The notes under the pieces are model-generated. The model did no database searches, was not told the origin of the DNA, and saw only the letters and a program-made list of their open reading frames with translations. Position numbers and translations under genes: made by a program. From NCBI GenBank assembly GCA_918026815.1, contig CAKJVC010000030.1:434001-498000 (forward strand): 64,000 nucleotides of DNA, written 5' to 3'. This DNA is from Chalara sp. BL73 (taxonomy: Eukaryota > Ascomycota > Leotiomycetes > Helotiales). Positions within the stretch are counted from its first letter, which is position 1. Every line of letters begins with the position of its first letter. Shown here in pieces: positions 1-10,732 of the stretch.

Positions 1-305
1 GGCGCCACGGTGCCTTGATTCATAGAGTTCTGGCTAGAGGAACCCATTTGAGACCAATCAGAGAAGAGACCGAAATTCATTGAGCCATAGTTTCCATTGA
101 TGTTATTGGAAGCGTACACAAGATGTTTGCCCTGATACATAGTGCTAGTAAAGTCCTTGAGTGACGCCCATCCTGACTTTGGCTCAGCCAGTACACCAGT
201 TGATGTCCAGCGGTATGAGGACGGAAGACTGCATGACTGTGCTACCACGATCGTGGCCGGCGCGAGCAGTGCGAGAATGCTATGGTTGATGTCTGCAAAC
301 CTCAT
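1..305 (-). CDS. GH62 alpha-L-arabinofuranosidase, N-terminal part (runs off window)
   Basis: Reading the minus strand from the ATG at 303-305 gives an open frame to base 1. It starts with a signal peptide ([20 protein letters not shown], ending near VAQS). The mature part begins [20 protein letters not shown], then [20 protein letters not shown] and [11 protein letters not shown], the typical start of family GH62. Known members are secreted enzymes that remove arabinose side chains from arabinoxylan. About 100 residues are visible and the catalytic centre lies outside. A TATA-like run sits near 391-400 on the minus strand. The gene is divergent from the GH10 gene. Family call is strong; activity is inferred. 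Confidence 0.88.
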   Translation of the reverse strand, partial: MRFADINHSILALLAPATIVVAQSCSLPSSYRWTSTGVLAEPKSGWASLKDFTSTMYQGKHLVYASNNINGNYGSMNFGLFSDWSQMGSSSQNSMNQGTVA

Positions 306-1381
306 AGTGAGAACGGTTTTAGCCTTAGAAGCTGTCAGGTGGATCCAGAGAAAGGCGGTGGGGAGTGACATGCTCAGCTAAGAAATGTCGGATATATATA
401 ATTCTCGAGCATGACTCCCGGCAAACTTGAACTAGAGGCAACCCTCCGATTTACCATATGTTTTAATCTCCGGTCGAAAAGCCTCGAGTTCATCCTGAAT
501 GTTCTTAGTTAATGATAGTTCGCGATACGTGGAGAATTCAGAATTCAGGTTTTTGCCAGAAATCTATAAAAAAAAAAGATAAAACAAATCCCACTTCGGC
601 CCGAACTTTCAGGGTAACCTTAATGTACGTAAGGAGGAGCTGGATCCACTCGTTCCGGGGTACATGAGCGAGAAAAGAGACGATTTGGAGCGGCAGTAAG
701 CATCATGAGAATTATGCACTCTAGTACGATGGAGATGGACCCTAGCCAAGGGGTGGGCAAGCGCGCCACTAGGAAGACCCAGCGAGGACCCAGTGTGCCA
801 ATTTTCGGAACCAACCTCGGCAGTTAGATAGAGCCAATTAAATTACGCATAGGTCAGGTGGGTTTACTACATCGTTCTCTGTGTTGCTACGACCCCTGGG
901 GTGAATACAAAGGCGACTACCCCAGATCCACTAAGGAAGTGCCATTGATTGGGAATACACGCTCATGATCCAACGTCAGAAGGAACACACGTGCATTTTT
1001 ATTTATTTTAAATTAATTTTTTTAGGGTATTTCAATTCACAACAATATGTTTTTAGCACCTATCATCCTTATATTCATCCATATCAGTAGATTCTTTTCA
1101 TTTACATTCGACACGGCTTAACATGTATGCCACAAGAGGTCATGTCATCCGGTGAAGACTCGACGTCAGTTCGTGAACAAATACCTGTGCTCACTCCATG
1201 TACTTTCTCACTATAGCGAATTTTCTCTGAAACATCTTTGTTCTCGAACCCAAGTTAGTCCTTTCTCTGCGCTCACTCGAAGGCTCAATTGTGACTATGC
1301 TTCTGTACAACTTCTGATCAATACTTGCCACCTTACTTTCAGTGGTCAATGGAAGTCCGTTCCCCGTAACAAAAATCAAAC
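306..1381. promoter_or_regulatory. Intergenic region between divergent GH62 and GH10 genes
   Basis: No convincing gene. It should hold both promoters of a divergent hemicellulase pair. Visible elements are a TATATAT run at 391-400 near the GH62 start and GGCTAG on the minus strand at 742-747, which fits the short XlnR/Xlr1 core GGCTAR. The short core is expected by chance, so this is only suggestive. The signal-peptide exon of the GH10 gene should lie near the right edge but could not be resolved; in the GH10 frame a TAA occurs at 1367-1369. Confidence 0.35.
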
Positions 1382-2426
1382 GCACTCGATGAGAGACAGT
1401 CAGCTACGCTAAATTCTAAATTCGTCACACATGGAAAGAAGTATTTCGGAACGATTGGCGATGCAGGCACCTTATCAAATACACAGAATGCTAACATCAT
1501 CAAATCGCAATTTGGTGCATTGACGGCCGAGAATAGCTTCAAATGGGACGCTACAGAACGTAAGTGCCCTGGTTGCTAACTTATAAAGAATGACTTATTT
1601 TAACTTTTCATAGCATCAAGAGGACAGTTCACTTTTGGGGGCGCTGATACTCTTGCAAACTTTGCGACGTCTAATGGGAAACTTATCCGAGGTCACACTC
1701 TCCGTAAGTACATCTCCGTATTTTGAAACGTGCAACTGAGTATGGCTGACTGTTACTCAATAGTGTGGCACTCTCAACTTCCAGGGTGGGTGAGCGCTAT
1801 CAACGATAGGACAACGCTTACTTCCGTCATCCAAAAATCATGTCACCACACTGGTTAATCGCTACAAGGGTAAAATCTATGCTTGGGACGTTGTGAACGA
1901 GATCTTCAACGAGGATGGGTCATTACGGGATTCGGTCTTCTCGCGGGTCTTAGGGGAGGATTTCGTCAGTATTGCTTTCAGAGCCGCACGTGCCGCTGAC
2001 CCCAATGCCAAGCTTTATATCAACGAGTACAATCTCGACGTCGCTTCATATGCGAAGCTGACCACCGGCATGGTTGCACATGTCAACAAATGGATCGCTG
2101 CAGGTATCCCCATCGATGGGATTGGTAGTCAGGGTCATTTGTCCGCTTCTGGTTTTGGAGCTGCGTCTGGTGTGCCTGCGGCGCTCAAGGCCCTAGCTGC
2201 GGCCTCGGCCAAGGAAGTCGCGCTGACCGAACTAGACATCAAGAATGCTGCCGCCGCAGACTATGTGACTGTTGCTAAGGCGTGTCTCGATGTTCCGAAG
2301 TGCGTCGGTATCACGGTATGGGGCGTCAGTGATAAGGATAGCTGGAGAAGGGGGGATAACCCGTTACTATATGATGCAAACTATCAACCTAAGGCAGCCT
2401 ACACGGCTGCCATGGGCTCGCTATAA
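1382..2426 (+). pseudogene. GH10 endo-1,4-beta-xylanase with one-base frameshift
   Basis: Three exon blocks are seen: about 1382-1559, 1614-1703 and 1764-2426, with GTAAGT donors and TAG acceptors. Conserved parts include [45 protein letters not shown], then [14 protein letters not shown] (acid/base Glu) and VALTELDIK (nucleophile Glu). The C-terminus [16 protein letters not shown] is also typical of GH10. The last block is broken at the A5 run 1833-1837: one A too many puts a TAA soon after, and the frame resumes at once as [11 protein letters not shown]. The signal peptide was not found, because the frame is closed by TAA at 1367. The gene is either a recent pseudogene or a homopolymer sequencing error. 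Family certain; state uncertain. Confidence 0.85.
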
Positions 2427-2926
2427 TGAATTCGCGAGTGCAGTAGCGCTGTTTGGTGAAGCCGGTGCTAATTACTTGTGCAAACTCAGAAAACTTAGGG
2501 AATGTTATGGAATTTATATCTATTCACAGTCCTTATTGCCTTTCGAAGAATACTGCTGCATGTATGATGATCATTATGAGGATGAGCACAGGGGATCCCC
2601 ATTATGAAGATAGGGTTAACATGGTCACTCTAACGTCACCTACTGCATCCCTGCCAACTAGAGTTCGGCGGACCACGAGAAGAAATGGTGCAAGAACAAA
2701 AACGGTTTTCTATGGGTGGCGTAAAATTGGTGATTTTAGTGCTTATAGTTGGTTATGTATCCAGGCAAATACCCGACGACCTGGTCAAGAACTGAAATAA
2801 TTTTGTGTATATCTCTTTGCAGTTGTTTTGAGTAAATAAATACAAGGCAACAGAGCTTTCCACCACGATATAAAACTGCAACCCTGTCATTCGGACTTTC
2901 TCAACCCAGACGGTTTCCTATCTTCA
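2427..2926. other. Intergenic, convergent 3' ends
   Basis: This is the space between the end of the GH10 gene (plus) and the end of the CE1 gene (minus). Short open frames here lack family features. It should contain both 3' ends. Nothing else seen. Confidence 0.5.
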
Positions 2927-4005
2927 CTAGTTAAACTGGGAAAAGAAGTTCCACATTTCCCCGGGCGTGTACGACCTTGCACCACTGTCATTTCCCCCGT
3001 CAACAGGGGCAGGAGCATGGCCACCATCAAACGCAATCCAGGTAACTGGATACCCAGCCTTACACCCCGTGTACTCAGTTTTGACATGCGTTTTGCTCCC
3101 AGCAGCCGGCTCTTTAGGCGTAATCTTATTACACCCATTGTTCGCCACGAATCGATCACGCATTCCCCGCCCTTGTGCGATATTTAAGGTCCCGTCGCTG
3201 ACTCCGTGGATCCCCATATATGCAATTGGATCATTCCCACCGCTACACCCGCTCAGCTGGCCACCCGAAATGATAGCTACGGCGCGGAAATCTTTGGCGC
3301 GCGCGCACGCAATGGAAAAGCTCATGGCGCCACCATAGGAAAAGCCGAGGGCGAAGCGCTGGCCCTGATTCACGCACAGCTCGCTCTCGATGGACTGCCG
3401 CATCGCGTCTACGAATGCGATGTCCTCCCCATTAGAGTTGGCCCAGCCATTCCCGAGCCCCTGTGGCGCAACCAAGATTGCGGCCTCATTCGCCATGCGC
3501 TGCTGCCCGTAGTAGGCCCACAAGGCGCCGTCGCTGCCGCCACTTGCAACGTCGTTCATCGTGCCGCCAACCCAGTGGTATGCGAAGATGAGCTTGTAGG
3601 GCTTGTTCCTGTCATACCCGTTTGGCACACGGATGGTGTATTGCCTGGTTTTGCCGTTGGCGATGATGGATTTAACTCCAGATGTCAAGGTTGGGTTCTT
3701 GCCGCAGCCAGCTGAATTGGCCCGGATCTCGAGCTTAGTGGAGGGGGTGGTTTCTCCTGAGGGGTTGCAGGCTCCGGGACGGCATTCTGAGTATCTGCTG
3801 TTCAATGGTTGACAGCATGCACCGACTACGCATTCAGTTGAACCAGCCCAGCCGATGCCCCAGCCTTTGTGCGAATTAAGTTAGTTCTTAGGATGGGAAG
3901 ATTGGAGTCGAGGGCAATTTTACATTGGCTGCCTAAAGCTTGATAGCCTAGTACCATTGTTGAGCTATAGAGCAAGGCTCCAAAGAGGGGGATTGAAGAA
4001 ACCAT
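2927..4005 (-). CDS. Secreted CE1 feruloyl esterase-like enzyme with N-terminal CBM1
   Basis: Two exons: 3924-4005 and 2927-3864, with a 59-nt intron (GTAAAA donor, CTAAC branch, AAG acceptor), give 339 residues. Residues 1-20 form a signal peptide (MVSSIPLFGALLYSS). Residues 24-58 form a small CBM1 with Cys28, Cys39, Cys45 and Cys55; splicing creates Cys28. A Thr/Ser-rich linker follows, then a catalytic domain of the CE1/PHB-depolymerase-like type. It has AYHWVGGT (oxyanion region), nucleophile Ser203 in GFSYGG, likely Asp251 in HGVSDGT and His310 in DGGHAPAP. Known relatives release ferulic acid from arabinoxylan; acetylxylan esterase is the alternative. The ATG at 4005 was chosen because the longer frame starts with TTG. 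A GGCTAG motif lies 80 bp upstream. Confidence 0.85.
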
Positions 4006-5237
4006 ACTAATTGAGGTTGGCAATGTGAGGATAGCAAGAAATCCGGAAGGGAATCGTCTAGTTGTATATCATAATTGCTAGCTAGCCTCTTGATACACTT
4101 TCCGTTCCAGATTTTAGTTTAGTTCGAGCTGGTAGCCTTACTTATTTAAGTTTCGGAACTAATTATTCCAGTTCTTGAACCCATTAGGTCTTTTATGTTG
4201 TAGGTAAAGCACTATGAAAATGCCGAGTGCAGCCGACTATCAGGGACAGTAGTTGTAAAGCTTTACCACTGCACTAAACGGGCCAAAAAGGCACAATATC
4301 GAGCGCCGCGTGCCAGATAGCTTATCCCACTACATATGCCGGCACCTGACACGGCAGAGGGATTGGGAAATTGCGGGGTGGACTGCAGTGAAATTAGAAA
4401 ATCACACGACAGCCTGGACTGTACTGTAGAAGTGAGACAACTCGGGTCGACCAGTAAAATTAAAAGTACTAAAGATACGAAGTTGCCGCACGCAAGGTTT
4501 ATACGAGCCACAATTACCCGACACGGAGCTGACTTTCAAACAGAGCAATTCAGAAATTCAGCATCATAGATCGGGTTTTTGGAACCCATAGCCTTTGTGG
4601 TAGTATTCATGACTCAATTCTGGGAACTTGGCAGCAGATGCGTAGCATCACTGGCATGCTCGGGCGACTTATTAGTTCTGGATAATTGAATCGGCTAGAA
4701 TCATACGTATTTTATTGGGCGGCAAGCCGAGGCACCGCAGTCTAATAGGGATACCGATTTTAGTAATTCCTGATACTTTAGCCACGATCGACCGGACCTG
4801 GATACACACTCTAGTTCGTTTCAAGCACAACATTTGCTGCTAAGTTAAATTTATACGGGAACATAAACAAGTCGATAAAGGCTTCATGTTAAGCCGTGTA
4901 AACTCTGATTTTCCAATAAGCTAAAGGCATTGTAACTTGGTATACATTCATAGATTCGGAAAGGCAACGCAGAATTTCCGTTCCGATATTGAAGGATAAT
5001 TACAATTAAACTATGCATACTGACGTCAACCAAATGCCAAGTTACAAGCCTAATTGGCGTATAAATCTGAGTTCTAGTTAGATAATAAACGGGTTATTTA
5101 GATTAAAATAGTGAGCTTATCGTAAAAATCAGATGGGATGTCATTGCACCGAAGGAACTGCACTTGGGGTCTCAGGTCTGGCTCTAACACATTTGATCCC
5201 TGCCGGGCACTGGAAATTGGGTCGGCGGTTTTTATCT
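4006..5237. other. Intergenic, no gene seen
   Basis: Only short frames without family features. It contains the promoter of the CE1 gene, with GGCTAG on the minus strand at 4082-4087 (XlnR-like core, weak evidence). The remainder is moderately AT-rich with no repeat recognised. Confidence 0.4.
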
Positions 5238-5424
5238 TCAACAGGGTTGCGGGTAACGGCCCGGAGCGGTATGTTGGGGCTGGACCGGACATCGCACATA
5301 GCGTATCCACATGTCCGACACATAGGCCTCTCTCCCGTCCTTCTAGCACTTGAAGACAGAGCTGCTCAGACTCTCCATATCGCCCTTGAGAACGGTAAGT
5401 CCAAGCTAGCCCAGACATCGTCAC
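5238..5424 (-). pseudogene. Fragment of a kinesin-light-chain-type TPR protein
   Basis: The minus strand encodes TMSGLAWTYRSQGRYGESEQ and, slightly later, GHVDTLCAMSGPAPTYRS. This is close to the fungal TPR repeat that usually reads TMxNLAxTYxxQGRxxEAExL followed by HPDTL. Just upstream (5425 and up) the frame decays into stops. Such TPR arrays are known as the C-terminal part of fungal NB-ARC receptors. Only about one and a half repeats remain, so this is a relic. Confidence 0.55.
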
Positions 5425-5926
5425 TAATCCAGGTGGGCTATTGCTCTTAGTGTTGAGAGTTCTCTGACTAGTAAGGATATTAGAATGAATACTATCTGGG
5501 CTTAATATAGACTGGCTTTGTCCATCACAATAGCCGCCTGGAGTCAGCCAACTACCTTGCGGAGTCCCACAAGTGATATTTGAGGGCGTTGCAAGATCTA
5601 TATGTTAACGGTGATTGATCGTGGCATGGTGTGAGAATTCAGGGAAATTGTTTGACCTACATCCTGCTGGGCTGGACATAGGATCCCAACCAGCGTTCCC
5701 CTCCTGAAATAGTTGGATTTTATCTTCGTTAACAACTTCGCCCATTCTTGTAAATCGGGATTCGGGTTTCCCTTGCAACTGTCGTAGGGCTTTCCTTCGA
5801 ACTATCCATTTCATATCATTTGTTGTTACATCTTTTCCAATCTTCCATTCTTTAAATTTCTGGGTGTACTGGCGTCGACTAGTGCCGCAAATTAGCTACA
5901 CCCGGCTATTATCCTATGTAGAAGAA

Positions 5927-6193
5927 TTACTTGAGGGGGAGGCGAATGTAAGTTCCCTTGTAGGAAAACACTAAACGAAGTCTTTGCGTATGGGAATGAT
6001 GGAGAATATTCTCTGGGATGGCAGACCTAGCCTTGAGTCCATCTTCTCTCATGAGGCTCATAATGTCCTCGAGTTTCAGAGTTTTGTACAATTGTTCCGA
6101 TTTAGGTCGATGCTTCTCCCACTCCTCGCTAGGGATCTTTGGCTGTCGCTGACGCGCATAAGGATTGTACTGAATGAATGACATCTCTGGCAA
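5927..6193 (-). pseudogene. Clr5-domain-like fragment
   Basis: The minus strand frame encodes IPSEEWEKHRPKSEQLYKTL then KLEDIMSLMREDG. This matches the start of the fungal Clr5 domain (W-x-x-H-x-P...L-Y......M..I-M), usually found at the N-terminus of fungal accessory proteins. After MREDGLKAR the expected KRW/KWG part is missing, and the frame ends about 30 residues later. The first in-frame ATG is at 6184; the longer frame uses TTG. I call it a relic, although an unseen intron could extend it. Confidence 0.5.
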
Positions 6194-6477
6194 ACCTGTG
6201 AAGAAGCACTAGAGAAAGCCGTGGAAAGGCAGGGGGCGGGGTGGGGACGAAAGTTGTTCGAATGCCAACTGCAGGCAACGCTTACTGTGGAGAGTGGCGG
6301 CCCGAAGTATCAGCCCAGTTGGATGATTATCAGACTGGCTTGTTTTATTGATTGTTAGGATTACCTCGAAGAGAGAATTGACTTATCAGAACAAATCGAA
6401 ATAGATTGTAGATAGTAGTTAGATGAGCACTTAGAAAAGAAATGAATCTGGGGTTGATGCTCTTAACACTTGGGTCT

Positions 6478-6630
6478 CAAAAGCCCTATTTCCTATGTGG
6501 ATCTAGTGTGGTACGGCATACTTTATGGGGGCAAATGCAAAAGTCCTGTTTCCTATTTAGGTTTAGCGCAGAGCAACGAGGCTGGACTCGGCTGCCAACG
6601 AGATTCTCAAAAGTCCCATTCCTTATATTG
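6478..6630. repeat. Three degenerate copies of a short motif
   Basis: A motif close to CAAAAGTCCTGTTTCCTAT starts at 6478, 6538 and 6608 (spacings 60 and 70 bp). Copies differ at several bases. It lies just beyond the 3' end of the secreted-protein gene that ends at 6647. Origin unknown. Confidence 0.35.
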
Positions 6631-6646
6631 ACCGTAGTGTAAGACA

Positions 6647-7288
6647 CTAGCACTGCTTCTTGTTCTTCAAATTCACTAAGCACGTCTCCAAGTTCTTGAT
6701 TTGCGCTTTGTGGCCAATGGCGCCCTTCGAGGTGAAGTCCTTGGTCTTTCCTGCTAACTTCTCCACCAGTGGCTGTGCTTGCTTTCGGAGTCGAATCTCC
6801 CTATATATAGGTTAGCATTTGTCCACGATAGGTCAACGGTCAACCACCGCTGGTGGTCCAGCCAAGGCGACTTACCCTTCAAGAGCCGTGATCATTTTCG
6901 CCTGAATAGGAGCCTTCTTAGCGTAATCCTTTTCCGCCTTTGCCCCCCGACTATGCTCGTCATATTGGGTCCTGTACGCCTTATATTGCGTATGCAGCTT
7001 TTCCCACGCAGCAATATCTTCCTCGGTTCCGCGAGCTACGAGCTGCTGGCCCGTCACGGCATCGACGTGTGCTAGGGCTTCGGCGTAGGCATCACGCTTT
7101 ACTTGAGCTGCCTCGACACTGGACTCAAAGTCACGTCTGGCAATCTCAAAGTTGCTTAGGGCTTCGGCTTCGGCACTGGCAAAAGCCTCTCGTTTAGCGA
7201 CGTCGGCCGAGTTAGGAAGTGCTCGAGCCGAGACTAGGTTGGGCAGGAGGAATGCCGCTGCTGCGATGAGGGTGAGTGAGAACTGCAT
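6647..7288 (-). CDS. Small secreted protein, copy 1 of a duplicated pair
   Basis: Two exons (6876-7288 and 6647-6800) with a 75-nt intron (GTAAGT..TAG) give 188 residues. Residues 1-21 form a clear signal peptide (MQFSLTLIAAAAFLLPNLVSA). The mature part is Ala/Glu/Lys-rich and probably helical, without a family I recognise. It includes EAEALSNFEIARRDFESSVE and QVKRDAYAEAL. The second exon ends in a Lys-rich tail with two Cys (ETCLVNLKNKKQC). A paralogue of identical length lies at 12268-12900. Size, secretion and fast-changing C-terminus fit an effector-like or surface protein; this is inference. It is divergent from the F-box/LRR gene at 9157. Confidence 0.8.
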
Positions 7289-7884
7289 AGTGTCTTTAGG
7301 GTATAAGATAGAAGTGTGTGTGTTGCTGAGTTTGGTTGAAGGAAATGAGGATAAGACGGGAATCCGAGAAGATAGAATGAGAAACTTATTTGTTGCTGTG
7401 TTGTGTTGTTAATGGAATGAGATGGGAATGTGAGTTGATTGATTCTTGCAGTGAACTATATATCCATTTCATCCCAAGTTTCCGCCGTCTTCATAGACAG
7501 CACAGGACCTCATGATCGTGTATCCTGGAGGCCATGTTCTTCCTTCCAGGTACTCATAGCCCACAATACAAGTAGGTATCTTACTGTAAAAGGATTGAGA
7601 GGAGCGTCTTACCGCCAGGCCCGTAAAAATTCTGCTTTCTTCAAAGAAACATAGCCCAAGTTTGCCCGCAAGTATCTCACGGAGGACTGTTTTGACAAAA
7701 GGACCACTTATGAGAATCTAATTATAAAAGACCCCACTTATGAAGACTCCTCCACTTACGAAGAACAAAATCCGACTGGCCGTTTCAATATCTTACGCTT
7801 ATTTCGCTTATCTAATTGAGGCGGTACAGTAAGACCCCAGGATGTGGCGTTGTCTTGGCGAGTGGGATGTTGCAAAGTTAAATA

Positions 7885-8310
7885 TTTGGGTACGATTGAA
7901 ACGGCCGTCATTAGCGCCAACATACCAAAAAGTCACGACATGCCGCTTTTACATCTCTCGGCACGAAACTTGGTGAAAATTATGTTCTGCGATTTCGCGT
8001 AACTAACACTACAACAACTAAATGAAATAACAACCCAAAAAATTGAAACTTGATTTATTCGAATCTAATAATTTTAGTTAAATCCGATTGTTATAATATA
8101 TATGTATATATGTTTTGTGGCGATATTTATTTAAAAAGAAAAGAAATTCTTTCCAAACAAAATCGGTTTAGCGTAATTCGCTTAGTATAACAGCAAAGTA
8201 AAATTCTAAAAGTAGAAAAGCGTACATGTGACTTTCGCTTAACGATCTCAACAAAGAATATAGTGGGGAAAACCAAGACGCTAATGACGGCCGTTTCAAT
8301 CGTACCCAAA
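7885..8310. mobile_element. MITE with long inverted repeats and TA target
   Basis: A perfect 36-bp inverted repeat pairs 7881-7916 with 8279-8314. Its inner core includes TTTGGGTACGATTGAAACGG. The TA dinucleotides at 7883-7884 and 8311-8312 are the likely target duplication, giving a 426-bp element. No coding capacity; the middle is AT-rich. A third partial copy of the GGCCGTTTCAAT core sits at about 7780. Tc1/mariner-type origin is inferred from the TA target. Confidence 0.75.
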
Positions 8311-8659
8311 TATTTTTGTCTTAGGGCCTTGGCGGGTTTTCACTTCTCTTGATTTGTCCGCGGTTACGGCTAGTGGTCTGGAGCCAAGATGTCTCAAGAT
8401 GTGGCTGGTATTTTACGTATTTTACTTCACTTGATCCTCTCGAGCTAAAGAATCGTAATATGGGCTATGTCTAAAGGGCATTACACTCCTTTCAATCCTC
8501 CAGTAGTACCTTCAGCTTTAGATAAGGTACGCAAGAACATAATCTCCAGGAGGAAGAACCCACGATGCTGACTTTTCTGTAAAAGCACAGAAAGTAGCTT
8601 GTCTCAAAATAAAGCCCCTGGATGTGGGTTTTGGCCGCTAAAGAAACCAGAGTAACGTA

Positions 8660-8900
8660 CCCCACAAGCGAAAATGGTCACCCCAAGAGAAATGGTCACT
8701 ATGCCAAGCCTTACCAAAATTCACAACAACTCGCAATAATATAGCTTGCTCTTGAAGCTATTGAAAGAGACGCGACTATCAGCCAGCGACGCGTTGCAGC
8801 GATTTACAACGTTCGTCAAACTACTCTAAGCAACCGACTTGTTGGAACACCATCCCGACGCGATATCACACCAATTCAAGGAGGCTCACAAATATAGGGG
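8660..8900 (+). mobile_element. Truncated pogo-type transposon relic
   Basis: After a TA at 8658-8659 the sequence reads CCCCACAAGCGAA, close to the terminal repeat GCCCACAAGCGAA of the pogo element at 16269. About 90 bp further in, a frame encodes LALEAIERDATISQRRVAAI and YNVRQTTLSNRL, then SRRDI. This is a psq-type helix-turn-helix as in pogo/Fot transposases. A stop sits just before it and another soon after. Only the 5' end survives. Confidence 0.65.
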
Positions 8901-9156
8901 AGGAGGTGGTTGTTCAAGATATACTGGACCTAGACGCGCGGCTCGCTGCTGTCAAAAATATGGCTGATTGGCTACGCGCTAAGCGTCACTGCAGCCGTGG
9001 GTCGTCACAGTGGCCCAGCACGGGATCCTTGTGAGCACGGGATCCTTATGGTATACGATACCTCTTTACCTTCCCTTCACTTTTCTCCTTCCTCTCCAAC
9101 TCCAACAATACCTAAAGACCCCTACGTCTTCACCCATAACGTATGAACTATACGCA

Positions 9157-10732
9157 ATGCATCGGCTATTCTCCGTCACAGAGATAGTTGCCTCCATTCT
9201 CACGAAAGATGATAGCGAAACCGCCTTGCCTCAACAGTGTCTCCAAGTCAATCGCCTGTTCTCGCACGAAGCTGTCCGCATCTTATGGCGCAGATGTGGA
9301 ACTGGCTTTCCTCCCACCCTCAGGTGCAGAGAACCTACTATCGGCGACTTGGTCAAGATCGCCGCCCGCGACATGTCGCGTGCTCAGTACTATGCCAACT
9401 GTATCCACGAGCTTCGCTTCCTTTACAGCCCAGAGGACTGGCCACGGCCATTGGAAGATCTATGGTACAATTGCTTCTTGGACCTACGATTTCCTACCCT
9501 CGACTCTTTGACAACCGGAAGCGGAGAGATGGATGATGTTGGTCTGGCACGTGTATTTAACGAATTCCTCTGTGAATGGCTTGAGCGACCCTGGCGTGTT
9601 GAAAGCAGCCCGAATCTGAAGGCTTTGCATTTGGTTCTAAACGAATCATATTCTTTCGAGGGTATAAAAGGAGCTATTTGGTTCATCAACTTTTCCTCAA
9701 TACTTTCGTCACTTTCTGTCGACCTCTCTTTTAACATCTGGCCGCTAGCCCTTCTGAAATCTTTAGCTGCTCTTCCTAAGTTACGTAAGCTTCAAGGGAA
9801 GTACCTAAGCGCACAGCTTTTGAAAGATTTGACCGAGGGATTTCCAATTCTGGAAGAACTTCATACGAAATACGCGGGCTCACTCGACATTATACCGTCA
9901 TTATTTCCCTGTCTTTCAGTATTAACGCTAGAATTGTCACAACCAATCCACGAAGGGCTGGGCTCGCTGGCTAGTCTTTCCTTGTTAACATCTTTGTAAT
10001 ATATCCTCCATACTTCTCGCTTTCTTGCAAGACCCGGGAGATCTGATGGGAGTAAGACCAATGCAGTCGCATGACACAATGCAGTTGCATTGCTAGTCGA
10101 TCTTCCTATCAATTTTTTCAGCCCTTGAATCCTTTGCCAAACCAGTGCTAACTTGCACTAGAGATCTCACATATTCCGAGGGCAGCACTATCTCAAGACC
10201 CGACTTACTCACACTAGCCCAAGGATGCCCCGAACTCAGATCTTTCACATTTCCCGCAGCATCTGAACTCATAATAGGGGAGCCATGTCCTTACGGCAAA
10301 ACCATCGATGATGAAACTATAGACAAATTCGCACGCGCTTTGCCTAAGCTTGAAGTTTTCACTTTTGGCCTTGAAAATCGCTCTACACTCACGTACAAAG
10401 CCGTGGTTTCGTTAGCACGTTATTATCCTGAATTAAACTACTTCCACATCACGGCCGACATTTTTATACCTGATTTGATTCAAGGTCTAGAAGAAGCCAG
10501 AAAGGAACTTGGAGCTGCACCATTACCGAGCGTTTCGTTTATGACTTTTTATCTTGACGAGAATATTCAGCATAAGTATGGGGATATCCGCTCGCTTGCT
10601 TCCCGCTTGGCGCCATTAACACCTGGACTTTGCGAGTTTTCAATCACGGACGGAAGTGAGGATGATGATGAGTTTCAGCTTCAGGTTGACTGTGTAGCGT
10701 GTTATCAGGGAATGTCTTTATCGCAAGCTTGA
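9157..10732 (+). CDS. F-box/LRR-like protein, copy 1
   Basis: Two exons (9157-9995, 10162-10732) and a 166-nt intron with a GCTAAC branch give 469 residues. The N-terminus MHRLFSVTEIVASILTK..QCLQVNRLFSHEAVRILWRRC resembles the fungal F-box pattern. The rest has Leu-rich stretches about 25 residues apart, such as LKALHLVLNESYSF, LSSLSVDLSF and LPKLRKLQGKYLS. The end is acidic (DGSEDDDEFQLQ). F-box proteins normally tether substrates to an SCF ubiquitin ligase; this role is inferred. The start is the ATG at 9157; the upstream frame opens only with GTG. A paralogue lies at 13831-15358 with the same splice position. Its final residues differ (VDCVACYQGMSLSQA). Confidence 0.75.

Larger units (their letters stand above)
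7289..9156. promoter_or_regulatory. Divergent intergenic region of module copy 1, with two inserted repeats
   Basis: It separates the secreted gene (minus) from the F-box/LRR gene (plus). The outer parts resemble the shorter 930-bp intergenic region of copy 2 (12901-13830). Examples are GTGTGTTGCTGAGTT and GATTGATTCTTGCA upstream of the secreted gene, and TTTACCTTCCCTT before the F-box/LRR gene. The extra length is largely explained by a MITE (7885-8310) and a pogo relic (8660 to about 8900). Confidence 0.6.

Noticed and set aside
1152..1412. 86-residue plus-strand frame before GH10
   Set aside because: It is in a different frame from the xylanase and does not provide a signal peptide.
4006..4023. 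Six-residue longer CE1 start
   Set aside because: The frame opens with TTG, not ATG.
5605..5814. 69-residue minus-strand frame
   Set aside because: No motif recognised; length is expected by chance.
9010..9156. N-terminal extension of the F-box/LRR copy 1 protein
   Set aside because: It would start with GTG and has no counterpart in copy 2; the conserved ATG at 9157 was used.
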